Source: Albugo candida
Lineage: Eukaryota; Oomycota; Peronosporomycetes; Albuginales; Albuginaceae
Length of the DNA: 64,000 bases
Assembly: GCA_905220665.1 (NCBI GenBank)
Contig: CAJNAR010000014.1
Span: 289,434-353,433 of the forward strand
Direction of reading: 5' to 3'
A model generated the notes under the pieces. That model made no database searches. It saw only the letters and a program-made list of their open reading frames with translations, and had not been told where the DNA came from. The position numbers and the translations under genes are program-made. Shown here piece after piece: positions 34,241 to 46,800 of the stretch (position 1 is its first letter; each line of letters opens with the position of its first letter).

Positions 34241-36576
34241 GGGTGTGACTATTGCCACAGACGTTTTGCCCAATGCCACAGGCAAAACATCTCTGATTGG
34301 CTAAATTGTGTAAGCTAATATGATTGGCTAATTTGTGTGATTCATCGATCGTTTTCACTATTCCCACACACGTTTTCACCATTGCCACAGACAAAACATG
34401 TATGATTGGCTAATTTGTGTAAACCAATGTGATTAATCGACAGGATGCCTATATCACTGCGTCTACCTGAGATTCATACTAGGATTTCTTATTGATGTTT
34501 TTCTAGCACTTCTTAGAGTCCGAGTGGTGCCCTGCTTCCCCACAACCTCTACATAAACGTTTTTTGAGTTTATCCTTGAGTTCCACATATTTAATCCCAG
34601 ATAAATTGCGTCGCGTCGATCCATTTGGTTGGCGCGGCCTTCCTTGCAAAGTTTTTAAAATTTGTTGCGAAAGTATCTGAAGTTCGTAGAGTGTTGTAGT
34701 CTGCTGATGGTCTGGCAAGGCCCCAAAGCAGGTGGTCACTTGATCAAATAACATCGGGAGACTTTTGGCTGGCCGCAACGGAAGAGCTTAGCCAAGTGCC
34801 AATATGGAAGGATGTCGCTCATTTGCAAAGTTTGTTTTTGACGCACGTATTGATGCATTTTGTGCTTACAGGGAAGACCCCAGACTGTGAAGATACTCTA
34901 GAGCATACATCTTCGTCGTTTCTTTGTGGCTGCCGGGCAACTTTCAACTTCTCGTATATTTTATATAGTGTAAAATGAGAAATTTTAAAGTGTGTTCCCG
35001 AAAAATCATTCCTTGAGGCAGTGGCTGTGCATAGTTTCATATTCTTATTTGTTGACGCTGTCGGGACACATCGTGCTCTGCAAGATTGTTATCAGAAGCT
35101 AGGTATAATTTTTCGCAGCACGAAAAAGAAGATTTTTCATGCTAGTTGGCATGTATTGTTTGAGCATGTGGTGAGCGCTCTCACCGTGCGCAGTTGCAGT
35201 ATAACCGAAATGCGTAATACGGCCAGTCCAAGCAGTAACAAACATTTCTTTGGAGGGAATCCATGTTTCAACAATATACTTGAATCGTTGACATAGTTCA
35301 TCGAAGGAGCCTTCTGTTTATGCGTACATGATTTCCCTCCGATCTTTCATGAAGGCTATCCATTCTTCTTCTTTTGGAATAGATGCTTTGCATTTTTCCA
35401 CTATGTTTCTTGCAATATGCCATACACATAACAGAATTTTGGAAGTAGGGAAGTGTTCTTGGATTCCTGAAATTAGCGCCAGCTCACGATCAACGACAAA
35501 AGCTTTCGGGAGAAATCCATCCCTAAAGATCGATCGAAAGAGTTTTATTGCTGAAGAGTATGAGGATTGACCCTCGTTTGTCACGGAAAAAAAATGTTTT
35601 CTGCATCAACGAGCACCTAACGACATGCAACAACGGAAGCTTCAAAAAAATTGTCTTATATGTGGCATCCACCAGAAAAATGTCATTGTGACTCCGAGCC
35701 ATCTCGGTAGATCTTGGATGGGCAAAGTACAGGTGGGAAATTTTGCCGTCATCATTGATCACTATTGTTTCAACATCAAATTGCAATCTGCGAAATTTCT
35801 GTACAAGGTCATCTATCGGTGTACGTCCATCCAAAGTTTTGAGAATTGCGGCTTGGCGGACGTTATGCAGTTATGTTTTAGGCAAAATAAGTCCATGATC
35901 ATTCCGCAAACATGTTTGAATGTTTCTCGGTTGGGACTCCAGCATCATACAATCAAACTATTGTCTTTTCTATTTCTGTTTCGAGTGATTATGATCCTCT
36001 TCAACCACATGTAAGTTCCGGCGCAGTTCATCCTGTATGGCTTCCAATAGAGATGAACAATTGGCGAGTACTGTCGAAGTCTATCGTCCTCTGATCTCTT
36101 CCGTTAGACCAAGCCGATATTGCGGTAAGACCCTCCGCGGTCACATTTGTAATGGACCGTATAGTGCCCGTTACGCTACTTGTAGGATGATTTTGTCACT
36201 ATCCCATAGCCTTGGGGGGGGGGGCGATTTTATTCAATTCCTTTACCATCGCTCTACGAGAGCTATGTTTAACTCCAAAAATTCCGGTCGGTGGCTGCAG
36301 CAATTTATTCTGAACAATGACGTCATATTCTTTCGTGTATCTGGAATCCATTGTTTGCTTGAAAGCCGTTATTATTGCGCGACTCGTTTTATGTTGCTGC
36401 GTGGTAGGGAGGGAAGCGAGAAAATGCGAAAACGTGGAAACGTGTATGGAACTATGTATCTATCTTACGTATACGCAGTAATATACCGATGAATTTATAT
36501 TAGATACACAAATTAGCCAATCAGAGATATTTTGTCTGTGGCGTTAGGGAAAACGTCTGTGGCAATAGTCACACCC
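34241..36576 (-). mobile_element. MULE-2, Mutator-like DNA transposon
   Basis: Both ends start GGGTGTGACTATTGCCACAG followed by ACGTTTT and, about 50 bp in, CTCTGATTGGCTAA. The arms match over about 70 bp (34241-34312 and 36505-36576). A 9-bp target duplication with one mismatch flanks it. The left arm also has a partial subterminal repeat (34358-34430). Inside is one minus-strand MULE transposase gene. This is the best delimited transposon of the window, about 2.3 kb. Confidence 0.85.
34503..36050 (-). pseudogene. MULE-2 transposase, frameshifted
   Basis: Minus-strand Mutator-like transposase. In order: a possible FAR1-type part beyond 36020 with EEDHNHSKQK; DGRTPIDDLVQKFRRL (from 35831); YFAHPRSTEMARS and first acidic region FLVDATYKT (about 35670); after a frameshift near 35580, KAFVVDRELALISG (about 35495) with LLCVWHIARNIVEKC (about 35430); WIPSKEMFVTAWTG and TATAHGESAHH (about 35250-35150), normally TSRVE; and a C-terminal zinc knuckle CRGCGEAGHHSDSKKC ending at 34506. 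Frame changes near 35580, 35310 and between 35030 and 34780 disable it. In contrast to MULE-3, the DRE motif is intact. Confidence 0.8.
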
Positions 36577-36585
36577 AAATAACAA
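36577..36585 (+). repeat. MULE-2 target-site duplication, right
   Basis: AAATAACAA, partner of 34232-34240. Confidence 0.65.
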
Positions 36586-36706
36586 ATACACATATAAGAA
36601 ACGTATCGTGGAAATGCCCTGTGGAAGATGATAATGTGTCTTGTCGCCGTTAATCTTGTATTGTACTCACCTCAGACTGCTACAATATGAGCATTTGTCC
36701 CCAGCG
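36586..36706. other. short spacer between MULE-2 and LINE-B
   Basis: Nothing recognised. Confidence 0.3.
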
Positions 36707-36832
36707 ACTTCTCAATTTGCCGGCTACTACTAAATCTGCCAGTTTGTTACAAAACAACTCGATAAACAACTTTCTTCAACTCTTTCCTCCCAAAAACAGT
36801 GGTTCAAGTCGATATATCGACATAAAATCAGG

Positions 36833-38510
36833 GTGGTAGCGTCCTCTTGTAGTGACGTGGCAACCCTCATGACTCACCCGGGTGATTGCATCATTGTTGA
36901 TGAATCATCACTCCGGTGTGATGACATGGAAAGTGCCCCCACCCCCCGGTGTGATGGTACAGGGTTACACCGGCATTGCATGTGGTACCAGCGGTATATG
37001 TGGTACAGCTACTGCCTCGTCACTGGGCGAGCCAAAGCCAACAGCAAGTGTGGACGACACCATATGTCCCACTTTAGCAAAAAATATCAAGTCACAGGAG
37101 GACTTGCGTAAGGACACGGCTAGAGCTCGAGCGAAATATCTCGTGGAGCTTCCAGAGCCGAAAGCTTCGGATATCGAGGCTATAATGAAATTGTATGCTG
37201 ATGGAGAGCATCCAGAGTGGTCGGTCTTGGCTGAAAAATTGAAAGCAGAAAGAACTTTCCAAACCGAACAACCACCTTCCCCATGGCCTTGGAGACGGGC
37301 CAGTCCTTGAATCTTACTCCAAATAAGAAAATTTAGACCCCTCTATTGCGAGAACACGGACATCCGGCCTTTGTAAGCCTACTGGAAGGCCGATCAATCG
37401 CTCAGGTGCCAAAATGCCTGTGGGGAAGCATCACGGTGATGGTCACCACGGCGGATGCCTGGCAACAGTTGGTTGGAGTGTCAACCGGTGACTATCCTTG
37501 GGGACAAGTACTGTTATGAAGATTTTGATACTCTTGAAGCAAAATACCAACTCGATGTCTTCGGCGTGAGCGTGGAGGAGGAACGGAAGAGCATTCTCCG
37601 ATCTCTACACAAACTCGTGTTTCAAGTGGTGTATGACACCTTTCGCTAGACGGTTCCCACTAAAGAGTGATGATGTCGATTTGGAGAGTCTACTTTCGCT
37701 CTTCGACATGCCCCCATCAGCTGGCTCGAGTTGGTAAAGTGATTGAGCAAATTGCTAAAGGCAAACAGTTTACTCAGTAAGGTGTAAAATTGCTCCCATC
37801 CCAACGGAGTGCACACGTTTTAAACAACGCGGCCCTACTGATTGGATTTGGGTGCTGCATCAGCCACGGGATCACGGCAACAACAAAACAAAAAAAACAA
37901 ACAATAGCAAAAAAGAAATCAACCTCACACTCGGAAAATCAAAGCCAACAAAAAAGAGAGAACAAACACAGAACAAACAACCACGCAAGAGGCAGTCATG
38001 GTGATCCCAAAAAATGGTGGAGCAGCCATTTCCAAGCCAGGATTTGGCGATAAGGAAAGCGGAACGGAAATTCTCCGACAAAATTTTGCTGGATTCAACA
38101 AATCCCCTCACCATCACACCACCTGAGGCACCAGACATTTACAGCCTCCCCCTCCTACCCTACAACTGGAAAGCCAGCCATCCTCGCAGCCATGGTTGGA
38201 GAGGGATGGTGATGTCTTCATGCAAACTGCATGGACACGTGGTAAGCGGAATCGGGTGGAGCCGTTTCAACAATTGGTCTCCAAGGCACCACCTCATGCC
38301 CTCCCGAAGTTGGCGACAAGTAATTATCTTTCTGTGCTCGCAACCATGGAGGTGGAAATTAAAGAGGTACAAGCGGCTGCTAATCCCTCTCATGGGAACC
38401 GAATCCAAAGTACTCCCGTAAAAAAGTTGATCCCAAAAGAAGTGACCACTTCGAAGACGCGGCACACTTTTATCAAGAACGTCATACATCGGTCGAAATA
38501 GCGGGGCGAC
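36833..38510 (+). pseudogene. LINE-B ORF1, degenerate
   Basis: Counterpart of LINE-A ORF1. Readable: SSCSDVATLMTHPGDCIIVD (36840-36905, GTG-type start only), KSQEDLRKDTARARAKYLVE (about 37090-37150), SDIEAIMKLYADGEHPEWSV (about 37165-37230), LDVFGVSVEEERKSILRSLH (about 37550-37610), a Lys/Asn/Thr/Gln-rich tract (37870-38000) and VEPFQQLVSKAPPHALPKLA (about 38255-38315). Multiple frame changes separate the pieces. Confidence 0.5.
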
Positions 38511-39104
38511 CAACCATAGTTGATGAAATAGGAAAGATCATTAAACTCAATTCGCCCTTCACTCGCTCCAACCAGACAAGCTCGCCCAAGCTATTTCATG
38601 TATCCCTCAAATGGGCAGGCTGCTACAGTTCTGTACTATCCCGGACAAAACCATACGGGAGCACTTGATCATCCGATTACCATGAATAATTGGCCTCTTC
38701 ATGATGTCGAACGATCCCGCAGTGGACGAAGTAGTACGTCTACTTTCAATAGATCACGTTTATTGAGCACACAATCTCGGGGGAGGGGTACGTTTCCGAC
38801 GTGATAGAGTCTTCATTTGGTGACAAAGTATTTTCGAAGCAGCCTGTATTGTTCGATAAAGTAATGTCGTGGTCGATGTCAGTCCCAGAGTTGATTTACT
38901 GTTTGACTCGAGCAACCAAAGCTGGTCACAATGGTTTGGCATTAAACGGGGGCGAGGAGGTCTGCGTAATGATATCGACGAGACCTCCGTCAATAATAGT
39001 TATTTTCCCGAAGAAAATGCAGCACTCCCACGCTCTAATCAAGATCGTGCGACAGAGTTGATCGCTGATATACTTCAGCGTCAATGCTATGGGTCCTCGA
39101 TTAT

Positions 39105-42100
39105 TCCACCTGGAACAATATCTCAGCGCTCAAGGTGAATGTCAATGGAATTCATCAAAATGGTCATCTTTTTATCGACCACATCCTATCACAACACTCC
39201 ATTGTTGGGTTCAAGAAACCAAGTTTCACGATCACAACCAACTGGACTTATTTCATTTTCTATTACATTCGAAAATGCAGCACAAAATGATTGTCAATGA
39301 TCACAACAGTTCTTTTCTCCATCCGACTCAAAACCGCCTTGGCGGCGTCATTGCAATCCTTCGTTCGGACTTTCCCGGTTATACAACAGCTGAAGAACTC
39401 ACCGAACGAAGCATTCGAAATCGCTATTTGGATTTGCGTGTTATCATTCACGATCCACCGGTGTGTATTCACAATGTATGTGCACCGGTCAAGACCGAGG
39501 AACGAGTGGTTTTTATAAGGTCTTGCTCCCCATCACTTTCGAATCGACCGCAACACATATCGTATTTGGTGATTTCAACACACCACTCTACCCAGCTATC
39601 GATGCTTCGAGTGGAACAATTCGACACGAGCCAAGTCGATTAGCGTGTTTGGAATGGCTTTCACAGTTGGGTGTGGTAGACGCTTGGAGAATTCAACAAC
39701 CGACTGAAAAAGTATTTACAGGACCATTACCGCGCAAGAATCGATTAGATTATGTCTACATGTCGGAAGAGCTATTCAATATGGTATACAAAACCTCTGA
39801 GTATTTCGTCCACGACATGCGGAAGATCATCTGGCACAAAAAGTAACTTTTGCAAATCCAAATCAATCTCTGGGTCGAGGATATTGGAAATGTTCATTCC
39901 GACTATTTGCATATCCTGAAGTTGTCGAAGCAATCAAATTGGAAGCGAATTTGGTGCTCGAACGGTTGCGGAAAACTTCCAATCCCGGAAATGTGGGAAA
40001 GTTGGAAGACGAAAATCAAGAAACAGCTTCAACGCATTAAAAAAAGGTTGCAAAAGATAGCCGACGTGATGTTGAGTCTAGCCAACGTGTTTTGGAAGTC
40101 GCAGCAGCTCGATATCGCATTCACGACACCAATGAGTCACGGTATTTTTACGAATCGAGTCTCCAACAATTTAGAATTTCAGTCGAAAACAATGCGAAAT
40201 ACAACCAAGATGAAAGCTTCGACCATCACGTAAAGCATGTGGAGAACTCTTTCAATCAGTATTTTACCCTACAGATAGTTCTTGGCGTCGCGTGCCGATC
40301 GAAATTGTTACAAAAAAATGTGGTACCGTGACATCGAACCCGAGGGAGATTATTGACGAATTCAGAGATCATTGGGGTGGTGTCATGGGCTCTCTTTATA
40401 GCTCAGAGACCGACTCAAATGTTCCAAGTGAAAGAAAGCAAAAAAAGTTACTCGATTCGATTCAAGTTTTCCTTCCCTCAGCAGAGCAAGACCGTCTCTC
40501 AACTCCCTGAAGTACGACCGAGATGGCAGAAGCGATAAAGCACATGCGGAGTAGTTCATCTCTAGGTATGGATGGACTAGCAGCTGCATTATATCAGCTT
40601 GATCCGGAAACGTTTGGCGAGTGTCTAAAGATCGTATTCGAATATCAGCTGGAACGAGGAATTTTACTCCGATCACAACGTCACTCAGCAATCACACTTT
40701 TATACAAGAAAGGAGCACGAGTTGATACTGGCAACTATCGACCGATCGCCCTGCTTTGCGTCGATGTCAAAGTTCTTTCAAAAGTGTTGGCGTATCGATT
40801 GCAACGTTTTCTGCCAAAAATGATCCATCAAGAACAAAAAGCATTTGTGCGAGGACGGTCAATGCATCACCATATTCGACATCTCACCGATATCCAAGAC
40901 TTGGTCAATCATCGTAGGGAGGAAGCATATGCGACTTTTCTCAACTTTGAGAAAGCTTATGATCGAGTCAACTGGACGTACATGTTTCGCGTTATGGAAA
41001 AAATAGACGTTGGAAAAAGTTTCAACGACTAGGTCCGTCTTTTGTACAATAACACAAAGGCGCAGTTGATGATTAATGGAAATATAACACCTTCCATTAC
41101 ACCACAACGTGGAGTGAAAAAGGTGATCCTCTCTCAGCATTACTTTTTCTGATGACGATCGAACCTTTGGGAAATCTACTTTGACAACATGAAGAACATG
41201 GCATTTGGATAAATGGCACGACTGTCGCAACTGGATTATTTTTTGCGGACGATTCGACATTGCTTTCAGAGACACCAAATGGTGTTTTGATGCAACTCGA
41301 ACTCGTCCAAGTCTATTGCGATGGATCGGGTGTGAAACGCAACTTCAGTAAATCTTCCTTGCTCACGTTGAATCGGACCATGCCGTGTCCACGTATTCCC
41401 AATTTGACCATAATGGGTCCGGAGATTCGTTCGAGGATTTGAGTATTCCCTTCGGCCAGAAACCACTCATTCGATGGTTATTTCAACTCTCGACTAGCGT
41501 TTTTACGATGGGTTTGGTGTATGGTTTCGACGAGCAAGAACTGTTCGTGCTCGACTACTGATTGCGCAGACGATAATTCTATCACGTCGGTGGCTTTACA
41601 CGATGCACGTGGACATACCAACAGTGACTATTTGACAATGGCAATCAATGCTACATCGATTTGTGCTTGGTCGGAAACACAAAAAAGATACAAAACATGT
41701 TCACCTGATCGGCAAAATATTTTTATATCTTCGCCGACAAGATGGTGGACTACAAGTTCCTTTTTTGGTGGGACGATTAGAGCTGCAACGTATTCAATTC
41801 CTTCAGCAGTTCGCATCCGATGCTTCAGCAATTATTCCTGCGAATTGGACAACTGCTTCGATGGAACTATTACAGCTTATTCAACCTTCCTTTGGACCAC
41901 AAAGCCGATGGATATATTCACCATCGCGCCAAATCGACATGGGAAAATGGTTCAATGGGAGAGCATATCGTGATGGTGGAAACAAGCATTTAGAATGTGG
42001 CATCAGATGGATTGGAGCATTTCAATATCAGATTTAAATGTTTCACAACGCCGTCAGTACTACATGGAACAGCCGATGTGGTTTCACTGCGACCAAAGTT

Positions 42101-43186
42101 TAATTACTAAGCTGCTACTCGCCATCCGAGTACGCATGACGTTTGGTACAATCTTGGTATGGTGGACGAATCACATCGCCATTTCGAAAAACGTTGCTAC
42201 ACTTTTCGACGTTCGAAGTCGGCAATATTTTTTTCGGGAAAGCGACACATGGCCAAAGAAGGAAGCTTTTTTCGACATGTATTACAATGACGAAGAGCTG
42301 AACACATCGCATATGTCTGAAGAAAAGTTGCTGAGTCAATTTTACAATGAAGTCACTCAGATTCTCCAGCGTATCCACACGGCGATTGGTCTCATCACTT
42401 GGATTACACCAACCACAACTGGCAGATCAATTTATCCGGGAGTAAGAAGCAAGGACAGAAAGCAATACTTTTCATCCATTCCACTCTCTCTAATCTTCCG
42501 TATCGTCTGGAAACCTCCCGAATCAACCAAGAGTCATCCGATCTTGACACATTGATCATCACGGAAGAGATCGGACGCACTGGATGTAGAACGAGTTCGA
42601 AATTTTATGGCTACATCACGGCATCCTCGAAAACGTATTACCAATTTTCGAAGATTTACAGGTTCGTCTAGCCTTTCGAATGTTGCCAGCTCGATCTCGT
42701 TTTTGGTTCTTGAAGGATATTCAGCCCGACATCATATTGTGCACGCAGCCTTCGTGTGGGGCAGTGGAATCCGATCAACATATATTTCTAGAGTGCGATC
42801 ACACGGCACAGTTACGGAGAGGGTTACGTCCTTGTTGGAATCAATTTTTTATCCTCTTGACCACGTTGGACGCATATTGCATGTGCAATCGTACCAGCAC
42901 TACGGTCAGATTGGAAAGAATATCAACAAATTATATCAGATTTATGTCTTGCATTGCAAGCAAAGACGCTGCACTTCCCCTGGACAGATCGGTATCCTCG
43001 TTTGTTCGAGCAGGAACAGAAACTCCCACAATTCCAGCACTTTCCTTGATCTACATCACGTTTAGAGTGCGCACATTCGGTAGTATCGAAGGCAATGTTA
43101 CGACCAAGTCGAACGCATTCGGTTTGCAGAGCGCTGGATTAACTCGCAACGCCACGATCATTTGGTGGGTTTTTCAGAAGCCGTAG
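39105..43186 (+). pseudogene. LINE-B ORF2: endonuclease, reverse transcriptase, zf-RVT
   Basis: Endonuclease: VNGIHQNG (about 39140), VQETKFHDHN (about 39210), VFGDFNTPLYPAIDA (about 39560-39605), NRLDYVYMSEEL (about 39740-39775). Reverse transcriptase: LYKKGARVDTGNYRPIALL (about 40700-40760), QKAFVRGRSMHHHI, FLNFEKAYDRVNW (about 40940-40980) where LINE-A has FLDFEKAYDRVNW, GVK-GDPLS (frameshift, about 41113) and FFADDS (about 41241). zf-RVT: LCTQPSCGAVESDQHIFLEC (about 42736-42800). Stops at 40508 and 41030 and the GVK frameshift are shared with LINE-A. Confidence 0.8.
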
Positions 43187-43509
43187 ATCATTGCTGCGGG
43201 TACGACACAGGCAAGTCAAAATGCAAGTGTAACTTGGATCCTTGTCTAATTGAATGGCACTATTTCAGCCTAGTGTGACCCACACCGATTGACAAACCGC
43301 GGTATTCTTGGATGATTTTTTTTTCCAACTTTACAATTGTACAGTATTTTCAAGCTGGACATAGTCTCCTATTAAGGTGGCTTAGGCTACTGCAGTACAG
43401 GATTATCAGCGAAAAGACATATTATCATCTCTGACAGGTGTTTTCACGAAACGTTTTTTATATGTATATTTGTTATTCAAGATAGTTTAGTCAGCTAGAG
43501 AAGTCAGTC

Positions 43510-43527
43510 AGTAAGTATAATTCTAGT
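43510..43527 (+). repeat. SINE target-site duplication, left
   Basis: AGTAAGTATAATTCTAGT, repeated exactly at 43771-43788. The first few bases may belong to the SINE 3' end, because the other SINE copy also ends in AGTAAG. Confidence 0.85.
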
Positions 43528-43770
43528 GGGGTCCGTACCCAGCTTAGTCGGTTAAGCACTTGAGCGCACGGAACCTTGCCGGAGGTCGTTAGCTCGATCC
43601 CCGGCAGTGTGGGCAGCGGTTTGAGCCCATCCAAGCAATAGGCTTGGTAAATATTTGCCTCCCTAGGTTCGGAGTCAGACTTAAGTGATATTCACACGGT
43701 CAATGGCTCATGATAGGATAAGGAAGGTAGTTAAAAAACCAGATAAACAGTGTAATGAAATCCTTGACAA
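43528..43770 (+). mobile_element. tRNA-derived SINE, complete copy
   Basis: A 243-bp non-autonomous retroposon made by Pol III transcription and copied by a LINE. The first 90 bp look like a tRNA: an A-box region AGCTTAGTCGGTTAAGC (43541-43557) and a B-box region TTAGCTCGATCCCC (about 43588-43601) within a T-arm CCGGAGGTC...CCCCGGCA. The body then runs GTGTGGGCAGCGGTTTGAGC to CCTTGACA. It is bounded by 18-bp direct repeats. LINE-A has the uninterrupted version of this site near 20915-20950. Confidence 0.85.
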
Positions 43771-43788
43771 AGTAAGTATAATTCTAGT
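43771..43788 (+). repeat. SINE target-site duplication, right
   Basis: Exact copy of 43510-43527. Confidence 0.85.
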
Positions 43789-43859
43789 AATATGGACACC
43801 TTCAACGGTGGATGGAAACGCTGAGGCAATACTTCTCATTGCAAATCTAAGATGGATTT

Positions 43860-46800
43860 AGGTGCATCTATATCTATTCTCGATGAATGGAGATATCCCA
43901 AGAAATGAAGCAAAAGTCTAGAGATGCCGGAATATAATTTTTTTGAGAAGAACACCAGAGAGAAATGTAAATTGTTCGTCAACACGATTAGATCTATGAT
44001 CTTCAGTTTAGGAACGTCAAATTATCAAGTTTGAATTCGGTGGCATCATATGAGATCCGAAATTTCTATTCAAAGAACTGAGCACAGTTCAATAATAAAT
44101 ATTTGACAAGAAAAATTCTCAATTTTGCAACTAGGGAGCTCAAACAGTTGGGTTGTGATTCCGGAAAAATGATATCTCAGTATAGAAAGTGAGAAATCAG
44201 GGATTCAAAGACCAACCACATGTACATAATGCCTTGGATAAACAACCGGTGTGACCAGTGCGGTAAATAGCTCAAATGAAGGGCTGCTGGAACTATGATA
44301 AAGATCACTGGCTGAATGATTATCCGAACCTTACCGAAGCTGAAAAAATTGGAATGGCTGGGAAGTAGTGAGCCGAATTCTCTGCAAGTAAGTCCCGTGG
44401 TTTGGATGACGCAGAAAAAAAATTCTGCAAGGTTCATTCAGACCAGACAGTGGAAAAATTATCACTATATCTTCTTGTCTAGATAATGGTGCAGATGATA
44501 CCGTTATCACGGAGAGTTTGGTGAAAAAATTAATTGATGCCGCGATGGAGTTTCGTGTGAAGAGCATTGATCAATGTATTACCGTTAAAAACATAGAAGT
44601 ATTCAGGGGCTGTTGCAAAAATCAGCAATGCTGTTGATATAGACATCGAGAAACAGCTGCTTCCTTTAACTAAGAATCAGCGTCAATTTGAGAATGAGAA
44701 TGGACATATGAAAGTCGAAGCGTACTTGTTAAAGGATGCCAAGACTATGTAAGAAAAGATGTCACAAGTGGTGAATGCTACAGTCACTGATGGCTTGGTG
44801 GAAAAATACCGTTAGACGTTGATTCGTTTGCTTTCGAATTTTCAAATTTTTTTTTGTTATCATTGTTGGTACTTTTCCTGCTGAGGTTTAGCTGTTATCG
44901 GTACAGTCGCAGAAGGTGCAAAGCCGGTTCCTAGAAACATTAATGTCGAATGACCAATGTATTGAGGTGAAGAGAATGGTTAAGCCGAAGTGTGGTTCAA
45001 TGCCTTACTTGCCTACAAAGTTTGTTGTCATAAACAAGATGACTACGTTTGGAGTTATGAATATGTAAGTCACGCGCAGGTGTTTTAGAATGTATTTTCA
45101 ATTAGTTATGATCAAGGGGTTTTGGAGAATTATTGAATGTATCGGTTGACATTGAGACGGAGAATCTCTTCTTTGTTTGCGAGAGATGAAGTCACGTATC
45201 TCAAAATTTCAAAGAAATCTTTTGGACATTTCAAAGACGTTCAGTCTGAAGGTCAATCCTGATAAAGTCAGTTTTCTCATGAAAGACGTTCGATGGTGGG
45301 GGAAGATTTAGGATGAAGATGGAATTCAGCAAGATCCTGAGATCGGGACTTGAGAAGTCGTAGTCAAGTCTCTTTCTGGAATGAATTGGTTGCGAAATTG
45401 ATATCAGATTATGAAAGAGTAGTGCGTGTTCTGCAAGATTTGCTGAAGGCCAAATTGTCTAGAACGCCAGAAACAAAATTAGTGGCGATAAATATTGAAT
45501 AATGAGCAGATGGATTGCTTCTGATTGATGAAGGAGCTCTTAAGGAAATTTTTGAATCTACATGGTTTGATGAAAGCGCTCTGGTATGCCCCTTCACGCG
45601 TGCAAGATTTTATGGATAGAATGTAGTAATAACACAAGTGGTGTAGTGGATTCGTGATTCCCCGCCGAGAAAAAGCAAGTCAAGAAGTATCTGGTTGCTT
45701 TATTAAGTCGAGTTGAATCGGACGGTCACTGAGAAAAAGGCATTTCCTATGATCATGGCTCTTGACAAGGACGACTGTATCCTTCGTCCTTTGAATAGAT
45801 GCAGAATGATTGTGCTCACAAGTATCTCATTCACATTTTCGCTCCTGACCGAAGCACAGAGAAGAGCTCACTTGGAAGAATTCATCGGTGGAGCATCAAA
45901 ATGATGTTTTAAATATGGGGATGATCATATTGCAGAAATTTGTAAGTTTAAGTCAACAAAAATGCTGGGTAGAAATACAATCTTCGTCTCCGACCAATTG
46001 TCGCCTATTGATACATCGGAAGCGCTAAGTATGCCCGTTCTAACATATGAGGTTATGAGAAGCTGTAGAGGAAATACAATCCAGATGGGATTGCCGTTAT
46101 AAAGCTTTCAAGACTCAAACAAATTTTGGAAAAAGATGGGTCGCTCGGAATCACGTATCAAGATTTAGTAGGCACTGTTAGAGTACTAAATATTGGTGAT
46201 CATGGTTTGCAGGAAATCGGAGTTCAATGGCTTTATCGTCCATGATAGCAAGAAAATTCTGGAGATATCAGCTTCAAGCTGGATGAAGATTACCTTATCT
46301 TTTTAAGAACCACGGATTGAGCGATTATACCATGACCTTGGTGCACTGTAAGTGAAGCTTCCAAACGGAGAGATATTACATTGGAGATTACTAATTTTTT
46401 TCCCATCGTAAAATGGGCAGCAATGGATGCTCTGTTGAATTCTAGTTATTTTGGTATTTTTCATTGCGTAGTTGTGACAATTCGAGTGCTGAACATGCTA
46501 CTTTGTGCATGCTCGAACGGAACTCGCTCTTCAAGATGTCAAAACTTAGGTCCGTGATAGCGGAACTTACTTAAGAAACAATGTGATAACTGAGCTCGCT
46601 CGTCTCAATGGATCCTTCCTGTGAATGTAGTGATGCTTATTGTAAATGAAAGAATGGAAGTGCAGAGCGAGTCAATCGAGGTTTACTCTAGTGCTGAGGG
46701 CTATGGTGGCAGAAATGAAAATGTATATGAAGAAATGGACTGATATAATCTGAAGTGTTATGGTGACATGGGACTTGTCAATCGCTTCGGTGGAACAAGC

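Larger units (their letters stand above)
36707..43800 (+). mobile_element. LINE-B, non-LTR retrotransposon with inserted SINE
   Basis: Same organisation as LINE-A, from ACTTCTCAATTTGCCGG to a 3' end in GGACACCTTCA. It retains about 340 bp (about 41650-41990) that LINE-A lost. Near the 3' end a complete SINE (43528-43770) interrupts it. Its ORFs are broken by stops and frameshifts, several identical to those of LINE-A. Confidence 0.8.

Noticed and set aside
36216..36226. G run as a possible quadruplex or regulatory site
   Set aside because: A single homopolymer run inside a dead transposase; like the run at 3711-3721 it is better explained by slippage.
43528..43617. Functional tRNA gene
   Set aside because: A and B boxes exist, but the acceptor stem and anticodon arm are not convincingly paired, and the segment continues into a repeated body with target duplications; it is a SINE head.
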